This document shows, one piece after another, positions 1 through 8,791 of a stretch of DNA of 64,000 nt. The translations under genes were made by a program, and so were the position numbers. Numbering within the stretch: the first letter of the stretch is position 1; each line of letters starts with the position of its first letter. This DNA is from Polynucleobacter sphagniphilus (lineage in GTDB: Bacteria > Pseudomonadota > Gammaproteobacteria > Burkholderiales > Burkholderiaceae), in the NCBI RefSeq assembly GCF_001953355.1, contig NZ_MPIY01000007.1, positions 5,641-69,640 on the forward strand, read 5' to 3'. The notes below the pieces were generated by a model. That model saw nothing but the letters and a program-made list of their open reading frames with translations. It was not told where the DNA came from and ran no database searches.

Positions 1-479
1 TAACCCAATAAGAAATCAATATTTAAACTTCGTTCATGTGCCTCATCAATGATTAGGGTGTCATAGGAGCGCAGATAGGAGTCTCTTTGCGTTTCCGCAA
101 GCAAGATGCCATCGGTCATCAACTTTATCGATGCGCTCTGACTGGTTTTATCTGAAAATCGAACCTGATAACCAACATCCACCCCAATAGGGCTTCCAAG
201 CTCTTGAGCAATCCTTTTTGCTGTAGTGGTTGCGGCTATGCGGCGAGGTTGGGTATGGCCTATTAACTTCCCACCATTTACAGTACCCCTGCCTAAATCT
301 AGACAAATTTTAGGTAATTGAGTCGTTTTGCCTGAACCAGTTTCACCGCAAATGATTACCACTTGATGGTTTGTAAGCGCATCTTGAATGATTTGACGCT
401 GACCAGAGACAGGCAACTCCTCTGGAAAGCGAATAGACAAGCTGCGTGAGGTGTTGGATGGAGGCACGATAACTGGCAT
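1..479 (-). CDS. hrpA: ATP-dependent RNA helicase HrpA, N-terminal part (cut by the window edge)
   Basis: DEAH-box RNA helicase of the HrpA family; only the first ~159 residues lie in the window and the gene runs off the left edge. My translation of the minus strand from ATG at 479 gives Walker A GETGSGKT at about residues 45-52, motif TQPRR near 76-80 and the Walker B/DEAH box (DEAHERS) at 145-151, all in the spacing expected for this family. The frame stays open upstream of 479 (a GTG is available), so the exact start is uncertain. HrpA helicases act in mRNA processing and ribosome-linked RNA remodelling. It is divergent from argA, with only about 50 bases between the two starts, so both promoters must share that gap or lie inside the genes. 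Confidence 0.9.
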   Translation of the reverse strand, partial: MPVIVPPSNTSRSLSIRFPEELPVSGQRQIIQDALTNHQVVIICGETGSGKTTQLPKICLDLGRGTVNGGKLIGHTQPRRIAATTTAKRIAQELGSPIGVDVGYQVRFSDKTSQSASIKLMTDGILLAETQRDSYLRSYDTLIIDEAHERSLNIDFLLG

Positions 480-532
480 CGCATCGGGTTTTTGTTGGTT
501 TATAGGCTTATGCACCCTATAATTTTCTCACT

Positions 533-1897
533 ATGCCTACAAACGCGCCAAACACACCAGACAATAGCCCCGAATCGAGCTCAAACTTCCCGTTTGTGGG
601 TTGGTTGCGCGATGTTGCCCCATATATACATAGTTTTCGGGAAAAGACCTTTGTCATTGCATTTGCAGGCGAATTGGCCCAAGAGATTGGATTGGAAAAT
701 CTGATTGAAGATATTGCCATGCTCCATGCGATGGGGATGCGCATCGTCTTAGTTCATGGAATCCGCCCGCAAATTGAAGAACAGCTCATGCTGAGGAATA
801 TTACAAGCAAGTTTGGCAAAAGTGCCCTTCATAGCTATCGAATTACTGATGCTGCTGCTCTAGAGTGTGTTAAGGAGGCCGCTGGCGAACTTCGCCTCGA
901 TATTGAGGCGGCATTTAGTCGCGGCTTACCAAACACCCCTATGGCCGGTTCTCGTATATCAGTTATCTCAGGCAATTTCATTACAGCCATGCCAGTTGGC
1001 GTAGTAGAGGGGGTTGATTACATCCATACCGGCTTGGTTAGAAAAGTGGACTCGACCTCAATTAAGCTTTCACTAGATAGCAACAAAATCGTCTTGTTAT
1101 CCCCTTTGGGCTTCTCCCCTACTGGACAAGCCTTTAATCTGGCATATGAAGATGTTGCTGCATCTGCTGCTGCTGCTTTAAAAGCCGATAAATTGATTTT
1201 TCTAAGTCCCTATAGCGGCCTTAAAGATGATGAAGGCAATTACATTACCGAGCTTTCTTTACCGCAGCTGCAAGAATATATTTCTGCGCACAAAGATATT
1301 GACTTTGGTATGAAGAGCTTACTCAATATATCCAGCCGTGCCATCCGCGCCGGGGTGAGTCGTGTCCACTTCTTGCCAGCAAATCAAGATGGTGCACTGC
1401 TCGAAGAATTGTTTACTCATGATGGTATTGGCATGATGTTGGCCTCATCTGATATTGAAAATCTGCGTGAAGCCAATCAAGATGACGTTGGCGGTATTTT
1501 GCAGCTAACGATGCCTCTAGAGGAAGAGGGAATTTTGGCGGCACGCGGGCAAGACGTTATTGAGCGTGATATTCACCGCTTTTCTGTCATTGAACATGAT
1601 CGGGTTTTATTCGGTTGTGCAGCTCTTTTTCCATTCCCCAATGGGGTTGGTGAACTTGCATGCCTCGCCGTTGATCCAGATGTTCAAGGTTCAGGAGATG
1701 GAGAGCGCTTATTAAAGCGCATTGAAATGAGGGCCAAACAAGAGGGTATTAAGAGCCTCTTTGTTCTCACAACCCGAACCGAGCATTGGTTTTTAAAGCG
1801 TGGCTTTAAACGTGCATCAGTGGATGATTTGCCAGAAGAAAGAAAACAGATTTATAACTGGGATCGTAAATCAATGGTTCTTACAAAAGACCTATAA
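533..1897 (+). CDS. argA: N-acetylglutamate synthase
   Basis: Catalyses acetyl-CoA plus glutamate to N-acetylglutamate, the first step of arginine synthesis, in the cytoplasm. The 454-residue product has the classical bipartite architecture: an amino acid kinase-like domain (about residues 30-295, with VLVHGIRPQ near 72-80 and the family signature region around SGNFITAMP at 146-154) and a C-terminal GNAT acetyltransferase domain (about 305-450). The acetyl-CoA loop VDPDVQGSGDGERL lies at 380-393. The AAK domain probably serves regulatory arginine binding, as in characterised ArgA enzymes. Length matches the family. ATG at 533 is the first in-frame start after the short divergent gap with hrpA. 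Confidence 0.95.
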   Translation: MPTNAPNTPDNSPESSSNFPFVGWLRDVAPYIHSFREKTFVIAFAGELAQEIGLENLIEDIAMLHAMGMRIVLVHGIRPQIEEQLMLRNITSKFGKSALHSYRITDAAALECVKEAAGELRLDIEAAFSRGLPNTPMAGSRISVISGNFITAMPVGVVEGVDYIHTGLVRKVDSTSIKLSLDSNKIVLLSPLGFSPTGQAFNLAYEDVAASAAAALKADKLIFLSPYSGLKDDEGNYITELSLPQLQEYISAHKDIDFGMKSLLNISSRAIRAGVSRVHFLPANQDGALLEELFTHDGIGMMLASSDIENLREANQDDVGGILQLTMPLEEEGILAARGQDVIERDIHRFSVIEHDRVLFGCAALFPFPNGVGELACLAVDPDVQGSGDGERLLKRIEMRAKQEGIKSLFVLTTRTEHWFLKRGFKRASVDDLPEERKQIYNWDRKSMVLTKDL

Positions 1898-1947
1898 AAT
1901 CTCAAGGTTCCCACTAATAAATTAGGCAATTTGAAAGGCTTTCAAAA

Positions 1948-2230
1948 ATGGCACGCACAGTTCAATGCATCAAACTCAATAAAGAGGGCGAAGGATTAGA
2001 TTTTGCTCCTTTGCCTGGCGAGTTAGGCAAGAAAATCTGGAATCAGGTATCCAAGGAGGCTTGGGCCGGCTGGTTAAAACACCAAACAATGCTTATCAAT
2101 GAAAACCGACTCAATATGGCCGACCCTCGTGCGCGTCAATATTTGTTAAAGCAAGTGGAAAAGTATTTTTTTTGAAGGCGGCGCAGACATGGCGCAAGGT
2201 TACGTACCGCCAACAGAACTTCCAGATTGA
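1948..2230 (+). pseudogene. yggX: Fe(2+)-trafficking / oxidative damage protection protein YggX, frameshifted near the 3' end
   Basis: YggX-family proteins are small (~90 aa) cytoplasmic proteins linked to iron handling and protection of Fe-S clusters. The reading frame from ATG 1948 has the family hallmarks: the early Cys (TVQCIKL), [16 protein letters not shown] and [12 protein letters not shown]. It stops at 2175 after 75 residues, directly after VEKYFF. The stop is created inside a run of eight T (2166-2173). Removing one T restores EGGADMAQGYVPPTELPD and a stop at 2228-2230, giving a normal 93-residue protein. The conserved C-terminal tail is therefore present but out of frame. This could be a real mutation, a sequencing error, or be bypassed by slippage on the T run. 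The reading frame lies 50 bases after argA. Confidence 0.85.
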
Positions 2231-2238
2231 TCAATGCC

Positions 2239-2949
2239 TTAAAAAGTCAGGCGGCTAACGCCTGACTCATTGCTGACAAGTAATATATCAGCCTTTTCTT
2301 TAGCAAATAATCCCACAGTAATGACCCCAGCAATCTGATTAATTTCAGATTCAAGCTTGAGTGGGTTGGTGATTTTCAATCCGGAGATATCCAATATCCA
2401 GCCACCATTATCGGTAACGAACGGTGCGCTTGGGGTTTGATCTAAATCTTCGCGAGTTGCTTTTGCAAGTCGCAAACTGACAGTTCCACCTAATTTTTCT
2501 AATTCGCGCTGAACCGCCCCTTTTGCAAGTGGAATAACTTCAACAGGCAAGGCAAAGCCTCCAAGCGACTCAACTTGTTTAGAAGAATCACAGATGCAAA
2601 TAAATTGCTGAGCCATTGAAGCAATAATCTTTTCACGTGTCAGGGCGCCACCTCCACCCTTAATCATGTTTCCGCTGCCGTCAATTTCATCGGCACCATC
2701 AACATATGCCGGTAAGGTTGATACCTCATTTGGATCAAGTACCTTGAAGCCATGTTTTAAAAGTCGTCCAGTAGTGGCATTGGAGCTAGAAACTGTTCCA
2801 GCAAAGTGATCCTTGTAGGGGGCCAAAGCATCAATAAAGCAGTTGGCTGTTGAACCAGTTCCAATGCCTAGGATTTGACCCCTTGGGAGACGTAGTACTT
2901 CCTCGCAAGCCGCCTGCCCTACCAGCAACTTGAGCTGATCCTGATTCAT
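2239..2949 (-). CDS. rpiA: Ribose-5-phosphate isomerase A
   Basis: Interconverts ribose 5-phosphate and ribulose 5-phosphate in the non-oxidative pentose phosphate pathway. The 236-residue product has the RpiA motifs GIGTGSTANCFI (28-39), YVDGADEID (82-90) with the catalytic Asp residues, and KGGGGALTREK (97-107) containing the catalytic Glu and Lys. Length is normal. It is divergent from transaldolase (tal), another pentose phosphate enzyme, which supports a shared regulatory gap. The last codons are embedded in a terminator hairpin (see 2240-2267). Confidence 0.96.
   Translation of the reverse strand: MNQDQLKLLVGQAACEEVLRLPRGQILGIGTGSTANCFIDALAPYKDHFAGTVSSSNATTGRLLKHGFKVLDPNEVSTLPAYVDGADEIDGSGNMIKGGGGALTREKIIASMAQQFICICDSSKQVESLGGFALPVEVIPLAKGAVQRELEKLGGTVSLRLAKATREDLDQTPSAPFVTDNGGWILDISGLKITNPLKLESEINQIAGVITVGLFAKEKADILLVSNESGVSRLTF
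2240..2267 (-). terminator. Rho-independent terminator overlapping the rpiA stop codon
   Basis: A perfect 9-bp stem (2245-2253 paired with 2259-2267, loop 2254-2258) is followed on the minus strand by a T run that includes the rpiA TAA stop. The stem therefore encodes the last residues of RpiA (about GVSRLT). On the plus strand no T run follows, so it should act mainly for rpiA, not for the convergent yggX. Confidence 0.8.
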
Positions 2950-2993
2950 ATTTTTTCCCAGTACATTTCCAAAAGAATTCGGCTTAGATTAAC

Positions 2994-3005
2994 TATCATA
3001 TGATA
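2994..3005. promoter_or_regulatory. 12-bp perfect palindrome between rpiA and tal
   Basis: TATCATATGATA is a perfect palindrome in the 93-base divergent gap between rpiA and tal. The right half contains TATGAT, a plausible -10 element for tal. It could be an operator, but short AT-rich palindromes arise by chance, so the call is weak. Confidence 0.25.
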
Positions 3006-3042
3006 TTGCAAGATACATCACTTTTAGAGCAATTCAATAGAT

Positions 3043-3990
3043 ATGACTAATAGCGCACTGAGCCAATTAAAAGCCTTCACAACCGTTGTTGCCGATACTG
3101 GTGACTTTGAACGAATGGAGGCCTACAAGCCTCAAGATGCAACCACAAACCCCTCTTTGATATTGAAGGCGGTCCTGCAGGCAAACTATCAAAATTTAGT
3201 TTTAAGAGTCAAAAGGGAGCACTCTGGATTTAGCCCTGTTGATCTGGTAGACCATATTTTAGTAGCCTTTGGAATGGAAATCCTCAACATCGTACCCGGA
3301 CGCGTCTCCACTGAGGTAGATGCCCGCCTATCATTTGACACCAAAGCTACAGTTAAAAAAGCAAAACATCTCATTAGCCTTTACGAAGCCAATGGAATTG
3401 ATCGAAAACGTGTACTCATTAAACTTGCCGGCACCTGGGAAGGTATACAAGCCGCAAAAGAACTTGAAATATCGGGTATTCATTGCAATATGACGCTGCT
3501 CTTTTCACTCGTACAGGCTGCAGCTTGTGGGGCCGTTAATGCAAAACTAATCTCTCCGTTTGTTGGGCGTATTACCGATTGGCATAAATCTAAATTAGGA
3601 AGCAATTGGAGTGATGTCAACAATGGCGGGGCCAATGATCCTGGAGTAATTTCGGTTAAAAATATTTTTCATTACTACAAGCACTTTGGTATTCAAACTG
3701 AAATTATGGGGGCGAGTTTTCGAAATACCAGTCAAATCCTGGAATTGGCGGGCTGCGATTTACTCACAATCAGTCCGGAGCTTTTGGAAGAGCTATCTGC
3801 AAGTGATCAAACAGTTTTAAGAAAGTTGGATGCAAATAAATCAATTAGCAATTTAATCCCCCTTCAGTTGGATGAATCTTCCTTTCGACTACAGTTAAAT
3901 AATGATGCAATGGCAACAGAAAAATTAGCGGAAGGAATCCGTAATTTTTGTGTTGATACAGAAAAACTAAAAGCTTTTCTAGGGCAATAA
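3043..3990 (+). CDS. tal: Transaldolase
   Basis: Transfers a dihydroxyacetone unit between sugar phosphates in the non-oxidative pentose phosphate pathway. The 315-residue protein matches the TalB subfamily in length. It carries DATTNPSL at 32-39, [12 protein letters not shown] at 86-97, and the Schiff-base lysine (K127) in [10 protein letters not shown]. The usual motif is KLASTWEG, so Ser to Gly at the third place is a minor variant. Expressed divergently from rpiA and followed by a hairpin terminator. Confidence 0.96.
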   Translation: MTNSALSQLKAFTTVVADTGDFERMEAYKPQDATTNPSLILKAVLQANYQNLVLRVKREHSGFSPVDLVDHILVAFGMEILNIVPGRVSTEVDARLSFDTKATVKKAKHLISLYEANGIDRKRVLIKLAGTWEGIQAAKELEISGIHCNMTLLFSLVQAAACGAVNAKLISPFVGRITDWHKSKLGSNWSDVNNGGANDPGVISVKNIFHYYKHFGIQTEIMGASFRNTSQILELAGCDLLTISPELLEELSASDQTVLRKLDANKSISNLIPLQLDESSFRLQLNNDAMATEKLAEGIRNFCVDTEKLKAFLGQ

Positions 3991-4012
3991 AAAAGGGCAA
4001 CAGCCCTCTTTT
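3989..4012. terminator. Bidirectional Rho-independent terminator between tal and rlmB
   Basis: AGGGC (3994-3998) pairs with GCCCT (4003-4007) around an AACA loop. T-rich sequence follows on the plus side and a run of A precedes (T run on the minus strand), so it can end both tal and rlmB transcripts. Confidence 0.7.
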
Positions 4013-4058
4013 AATGCATTGCATCAGACTGACTTAGTTGAAGGAAATTATGTGCAGA

Positions 4059-4814
4059 TCACTTTGCTGGCTTTGCTAAACGCTGCCTTAATGCCTCATA
4101 CAAGCAAACGCCGCTTGCTACTGAAACATTTAAGCTGGAGACCACGCCTTGCATCGGTATGTGGACAAGCTCATCACAGGTTTCTTTAGTCAAGCGACGC
4201 ATACCCTCACCTTCCGCACCCATCACGATGGCAATTGAACCCGTCAGGTCAATGTCGTAAATGGATTTCTCAGCCTCATCATCTGTGCCGATAATCCACA
4301 CACCCGACTCTTGCATCTCTTTCATGCTGCGAACCAGATTGGTCACTGTGATAACTGGCATCACTTCAGAGGCGCCGCTAGATACTTTACTCACTGTAGC
4401 ATTGATTGAAGCTGAACGGTCTTTGGGGATCACTACCGCGTTCACACCAGCACCATCGGCAACTCTTAAACAGGCGCCAAAGTTATGGGGATCGGTTACA
4501 CCATCCAAAATAAGGAATAAAGGCTTTTCCTTTGCACCTTCCACATCCTCAATTACCTCGGTAATAGTGCGCGCAATAGTCATTTTTTCTGCCAAAGCGA
4601 CAACACCCTGATGACGATCATGACCGGCTAACTTATGCAGTCTTTCGGCATCTGCAGCATGAAGTCTTTCCCCTAAAGTTTCTTCCGCCTGCTTTAAAAA
4701 ATCTCCCATACGCCTGTCACGGCGGCTCGGATCAAAATACACCGATTTAAGACTTTCGGGATCAACACGTAAGCGCGCTTGAACTGCATGAAATCCTACC
4801 AATATTTGCTTCAT
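4059..4814 (-). CDS. rlmB: 23S rRNA (guanosine(2251)-2'-O)-methyltransferase
   Basis: SPOUT/TrmH-family methyltransferase that 2'-O-methylates G2251 in the peptidyl transferase P loop of 23S rRNA, using S-adenosylmethionine. The 251-residue protein has the N-terminal substrate-binding domain (residues 1-75, GFHAVQARL) and the C-terminal trefoil-knot domain with [28 protein letters not shown] and the closing [14 protein letters not shown] motif, which binds SAM. It lies directly downstream of rnr, the usual neighbour of rlmB in proteobacteria, and is probably co-transcribed. Confidence 0.95.
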   Translation of the reverse strand: MKQILVGFHAVQARLRVDPESLKSVYFDPSRRDRRMGDFLKQAEETLGERLHAADAERLHKLAGHDRHQGVVALAEKMTIARTITEVIEDVEGAKEKPLFLILDGVTDPHNFGACLRVADGAGVNAVVIPKDRSASINATVSKVSSGASEVMPVITVTNLVRSMKEMQESGVWIIGTDDEAEKSIYDIDLTGSIAIVMGAEGEGMRRLTKETCDELVHIPMQGVVSSLNVSVASGVCLYEALRQRLAKPAK

Positions 4815-4944
4815 TAATTTCCCATCGCCAATCTATAGTTACTTACGTCTTGCTTTTGTATTGCGAACTGGTGGTTTAGAACCGGCTGGCTTTCCCGGAG
4901 TTCTACTTGGGCTAATCAACTTGCCACCTGCTTTATTTGTTTTT

Positions 4945-7236
4945 TTACCTAGCCCGAGCTTTCGATTGGGTCGCACCTAAATTACCTGCTGACTTAGCGG
5001 CATTTACATTGACGCCGCCATGTTTTTGAGGTTCTTTGTTGGTTACTCGGCCTTTTTTTGGTATTTGCTTTTTATTAGACCGAGCGGGGTCACTAGCAAG
5101 AATAAGCTGTCGTCTTCCCGCGCTACTCCCCGGCTCAGCACCTACCGACTTGACTAAACTAAATTCAATTTTTCGGGCATCTAGATCGACGCGACTGACC
5201 AAGACATGAACTCGATCACCCAAGCGATAACGAATGCCGGTGCGCTCACCACGAAGCTCTTGGCGGGCTTCATCATATTGAAAATAATCACCGCCTAATT
5301 CAGTAACGTGAATCATTCCTTCTACAAAAAGATTCTCTAGCTGCACAAATAAACCGAATGTTGCTACACCAGTGACAGTACCAGAATATTCTTGACCAAG
5401 ATGATCGCGCATGTAATAGCATTTAAGCCAAGCTTCTACATCGCGCGATGCTTCATCCGCCCTACGTTCATTGGATGAGCAGTGGACACCAAGTTGACCC
5501 CAAATCGGCAATGAAGCATTTGCCCCTTTTGGTAAACGAACCCCTTTTGCAGCGGCCTCTTTGCGGTCAGTATGTGATTTTTTGGCATTCACAGCATTTT
5601 CTCGCCCCTTACCTTTGCGAGGTAAAGTCAGATTCAGTGGCACCTTGGGAGGTAAAACTGGCACATAGGGCTTTTTTTGCAGAATGGATTTAATGACGCG
5701 ATGGGTAAGCAAGTCAGGATAGCGTCTTATAGGGCTAGTGAAATGAGAGTAAGCGGGATAGGCTAAACCAAAGTGCCCCTCATTGTCTGGCTGATACATT
5801 GCCTGCTGCATTGCCCGTAGGACAACAGACTGAAGCATATTTGCATCAGGCCTATCCTTAATTTCACGCATTAATTTTGCAAAATCTCTAGGTTTAGGCT
5901 TGTCACCACCATCAAGGGATAGTCCGGATGTACGTAGAACTTGACGCAATGTGACTAATTTTTCATCAGAGGGTTCACCATGAACACGATAAAGGCTGAG
6001 ATGCTTATTCTTGGCAATAAAATCCGCAGCGCAAACGTTTGCAGTAAGCATGCATTCTTCGATAAGACGATGCGCTTCATTACGAATGCGTGGTTCGATT
6101 CTTAAGATCTTACCGAGCTCATTGCTAATGATTTGCGTTTCAGTAGTCTCAAACTCAATTGCGCCACGTTTTTGACGGGCCTCAAGTAAGATTTTATACA
6201 GGGAAAATAAGTTTGTGAGTAGCGGTCTAAATTCTGCAAAACGGGCCGCCTCAGGACCCTTGCTGTTTGAAAGAATCTCCCAAACAGTGTCATACGTAAA
6301 GCGCTGGGCAGAATGCATCACTGCTGGATAAAATTGATAAGCTAGAACCACTCCATTGCCATCAACCACTGAGTCACAAACCATGCAGAGACGATCCACC
6401 CCAGGATTTAAAGAGCAAAGCCCATTGGAGATTTTTTCAGGCAGCATGGGGATCACACGCCTTGGAAAATAAACTGAGGTAGCTCGCAGTAAGCCTTCGT
6501 CATCGAGGGGGTGTCCAGGCTTAACGTAATGAGACACATCAGCAATCGCAACAATTAAACGCCATGCTTTTGATTTTCCATACGTGACTGGCTCGCAATA
6601 TACGGCGTCATCAAAATCTCGTGCATCTGCACCGTCAATAGTAACGAGCGGTACGTCTCGCAAATCTACTCGACCTTCTAAATCAGATTGCTGCACAGTG
6701 TCCGGAAGTGCATTAGCCTCCTTCATGGCAGCTGGAGAAAAGATGTGTGGAACGCCATATTTACGTACGGCAATTTCAATTTCCATGCCGGGATCATCAA
6801 TTTCACCAAGCACTTCGACTACACGTCCCACTGCTTGACGATAGCTGTCTGGATAGTCAATGATTTCAGCACTAACAACCTGACCCAGTTTTGCGTTACC
6901 TTGCGCTTTGGGCGGTATCAAAATGTCATGGCCAATGCGTTTGTCTTCTGGCGCAACAATCAATACACCATTTTCATTCAGCAAACGACCAATTACCACC
7001 TTGTTGGCATGAATGATCACATCCACAATCTGACCTTCAGGCCTGCCACGCCTATCAGTACCCAATACCCTTACATTTACTTTGTCGCCATGCATGACTC
7101 GAGACATTTCCTTTTCTGAAAGGAAGATATCCTCACCGCCGTCATCCGGAATGACAAATCCAAATCCATCTCGGTGGCCTTGAACTGTTCCTAAACGGTC
7201 AGCCTCACGAGGTACCAAACTTTTTGCTTTACGCAT
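4945..7236 (-). CDS. rnr: Ribonuclease R (C-terminal tail displaced by a probable frameshift)
   Basis: Processive 3'-5' exoribonuclease that degrades structured RNA. Visible in order: N-terminal cold-shock/OB region (about 14-125, RLGTVQGHRDGFGFV), RNB catalytic domain with the acidic cluster D201, D204, D207, D209, D210 (DGADARDFDD), and an S1 domain (about 640-730, GTVTGVATFGLFVQ). The lysine-rich tail is cut short at TAA 4945. Another frame just downstream encodes a typical basic RNase R tail (from KTNKAGGK to VRNTKARRK) ending at 4839. One base too many at a CCC around 4966-4972 explains the switch. The complete protein would be 798 aa. The catalytic domains are intact, so activity may survive. 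Confidence 0.93.
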   Translation of the reverse strand: MRKAKSLVPREADRLGTVQGHRDGFGFVIPDDGGEDIFLSEKEMSRVMHGDKVNVRVLGTDRRGRPEGQIVDVIIHANKVVIGRLLNENGVLIVAPEDKRIGHDILIPPKAQGNAKLGQVVSAEIIDYPDSYRQAVGRVVEVLGEIDDPGMEIEIAVRKYGVPHIFSPAAMKEANALPDTVQQSDLEGRVDLRDVPLVTIDGADARDFDDAVYCEPVTYGKSKAWRLIVAIADVSHYVKPGHPLDDEGLLRATSVYFPRRVIPMLPEKISNGLCSLNPGVDRLCMVCDSVVDGNGVVLAYQFYPAVMHSAQRFTYDTVWEILSNSKGPEAARFAEFRPLLTNLFSLYKILLEARQKRGAIEFETTETQIISNELGKILRIEPRIRNEAHRLIEECMLTANVCAADFIAKNKHLSLYRVHGEPSDEKLVTLRQVLRTSGLSLDGGDKPKPRDFAKLMREIKDRPDANMLQSVVLRAMQQAMYQPDNEGHFGLAYPAYSHFTSPIRRYPDLLTHRVIKSILQKKPYVPVLPPKVPLNLTLPRKGKGRENAVNAKKSHTDRKEAAAKGVRLPKGANASLPIWGQLGVHCSSNERRADEASRDVEAWLKCYYMRDHLGQEYSGTVTGVATFGLFVQLENLFVEGMIHVTELGGDYFQYDEARQELRGERTGIRYRLGDRVHVLVSRVDLDARKIEFSLVKSVGAEPGSSAGRRQLILASDPARSNKKQIPKKGRVTNKEPQKHGGVNVNAAKSAGNLGATQSKARAR

Positions 7237-7369
7237 TTAATTCCTTCGGCAATACATGCCTTATATCCATATTTTTGTTATTCACTAAGGCTACTGTATC
7301 AAACCGTTGAGTCTGAAGGGAAAAAGCCGAATTGAGGGTATAAAAAAGAGATCGGAACGCCCCACCCCT

Positions 7370-7375
7370 TATAAT
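7370..7375 (+). promoter_or_regulatory. Likely -10 element of tRNA-Leu(CAG)
   Basis: A consensus TATAAT ends 8 bases before the first base of the tRNA-Leu gene, which places the predicted transcription start within about two bases of the mature 5' end. I see no convincing -35 hexamer 16-18 bases upstream. Confidence 0.45.
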
Positions 7376-7383
7376 GATGGAAT

Positions 7384-7470
7384 GCCCAGATGGCGAAATT
7401 GGTAGACGCACCAGCTTCAGGTGCTGGCGATCGAAAGGTTGTGGAGGTTCGAGTCCTCTTCTGGGCACCA
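7384..7470 (+). tRNA. tRNA-Leu(CAG)
   Basis: Full cloverleaf with long class II variable arm. Acceptor GCCCAGA (7384-7390) pairs with TCTGGGC (7460-7466), followed by A and an encoded CCA end. Anticodon stem CCAGC/GCTGG encloses the loop TTCAGGT, giving anticodon CAG for CUG codons. GGTTCGAGTCC is the T arm. It reads opposite to the flanking rnr and hypothetical genes. Confidence 0.97.
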
Positions 7471-7547
7471 AATTACTGCTTTTAGAACCGCAATGATCAT
7501 TTTATAGATTTGCAGGGGCTAAATCAAACCAATACGAAGTTATTCCA

Positions 7548-8045
7548 TTACAAATCCATCATTCTATGTAGGATTTTCGACTTCATTTCCTCCCATAGAC
7601 CCTGAAAATCCTCCAACTTGTCATGGGACAGAGAAATTGGCTCAAATAAACCGTTAAAAAAAATAGTCTTCTTAGGGGCCAGAGCCTTATCAAACTCACT
7701 TAAAACAATAGGCTTTTCATCTAGATCAAGGGTTAATTCGGCAGAACAAACAATAGCCTCTGGATCGTCCTTATCAATAACGGCATACTCAATTAACCGT
7801 TGCTTGTTATCTAAAATAACCAGCGTACCCCGAGCGTAGCAAATGGCATCATGATCCTGAACTATATAAGCTAAAAATGCATTTTGATCCTGCTCATCTA
7901 GAGGCAAATCATCTATAAAGAATAAATACTGATCGCCTTGCGCATTAACCAAGGAAAAGACCTTGGGAATGACACCATGGGCTAGAGCCAAGTTTCGATA
8001 ATAAATGCCGATTTCTACGGCAAGATTTTCAGCAAATAGATGCAT
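7548..8045 (-). CDS. Hypothetical protein, 165 aa
   Basis: I do not recognise the family. The product is a soluble-looking, acidic protein without signal peptide or membrane segment. It contains several regular beta-strand-like stretches (QYLFFIDDLPL, GTLVILDNKQRLIEYAVID, AELTLDLDEKPIVL) and a charged helical C-terminus (DKLEDFQGLWEEMKSKIL). It starts 27 bases after the dienelactone hydrolase gene on the same strand, so the two are likely co-transcribed, but this gives little functional information. No frame damage is visible. Confidence 0.7.
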   Translation of the reverse strand: MHLFAENLAVEIGIYYRNLALAHGVIPKVFSLVNAQGDQYLFFIDDLPLDEQDQNAFLAYIVQDHDAICYARGTLVILDNKQRLIEYAVIDKDDPEAIVCSAELTLDLDEKPIVLSEFDKALAPKKTIFFNGLFEPISLSHDKLEDFQGLWEEMKSKILHRMMDL

Positions 8046-8072
8046 ACGAATAAATAAAGGTAACTATTAAGG

Positions 8073-8759
8073 TTATTGCAGTAATTGCAGTTTGAGGAAT
8101 TCCATTGTGCGATGCCACGCTAAAACAGCGGCTGCCTTGTCATACTTTAAGAAGGAAAGGTTTTTAGAATCAGCCTCCTCATTGGCAAAAGCATGCTTTG
8201 CATCATAGCGATAAAAGTTGAAATTTACCCTCGCCTCTTTTAGCTTGGCTTCAAGAAGGTCCACGTCTTTGATTGGAAATGCATCATCATGCAAAGCCCA
8301 ATGACCCATCATTGGGGTATTGATCTTAGATGCATCAACATACTCTAGTGGCGGGCATCCGTACCAAACTACTGTGGCATCTAATTCAGGAACATTACAC
8401 GAAGATAAAACAGTGAGCGCTCCACCCATACAAAATCCAGTGACTGCCACCTTTTGACTTCCTGTAGCCTTTAGGTACTGAACAGCACCCCGAATATCTT
8501 GCCCGGCAGCATCAGCAAAATTCAATTCATTCATCAAGTGTTCGGCCTCATGCGCATCCAGGGCAGATTTACCCCTATACAGATCAGGCACCAAAGCTCT
8601 ATAGCCCGCACTAGCCAAAGTATCTGCAACGCCTTTAATTTGATCATTAAGACCCCACCACTCTTGAATGACAACGATGCCAGGCGCGTTTGCACGATCC
8701 TTTGGTTCTGCTAGATAAGCATTTACAGGCAGCCCATCAGGCCTTTCAAATTGAATCAT
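8073..8759 (-). CDS. Dienelactone hydrolase family protein
   Basis: Alpha/beta-hydrolase of the dienelactone hydrolase (carboxymethylenebutenolidase) family, 228 aa, cytoplasmic. The nucleophile elbow is GFCMGG with Cys110 instead of Ser, as in true dienelactone hydrolases. The other triad members are an Asp in HWALHDDAFP (158/159) and His189 in YDAKHAFANE. QEWWGLN (32-38) matches the QExxGxN segment holding the conserved Glu. The real substrate cannot be told from sequence; many family members are general esterases, and there is no chlorocatechol pathway nearby. Confidence 0.9.
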   Translation of the reverse strand: MIQFERPDGLPVNAYLAEPKDRANAPGIVVIQEWWGLNDQIKGVADTLASAGYRALVPDLYRGKSALDAHEAEHLMNELNFADAAGQDIRGAVQYLKATGSQKVAVTGFCMGGALTVLSSCNVPELDATVVWYGCPPLEYVDASKINTPMMGHWALHDDAFPIKDVDLLEAKLKEARVNFNFYRYDAKHAFANEEADSKNLSFLKYDKAAAVLAWHRTMEFLKLQLLQ

Positions 8760-8791
8760 GTATAGCCTCTTTTTTTGATTATTTAATTCAT

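Noticed and set aside
6688-7119. 143-codon plus-strand open frame antisense to rnr
   Set aside because: It mirrors the rnr N-terminal coding sequence, with no recognisable domain or ribosome binding site; a shadow of codon bias.
7332-7344. TTGAGG plus TATAAA upstream of tRNA-Leu as a promoter
   Set aside because: The two hexamers are only one base apart and the distance of TTGAGG to the real TATAAT is 32 bases, so no usable spacing.
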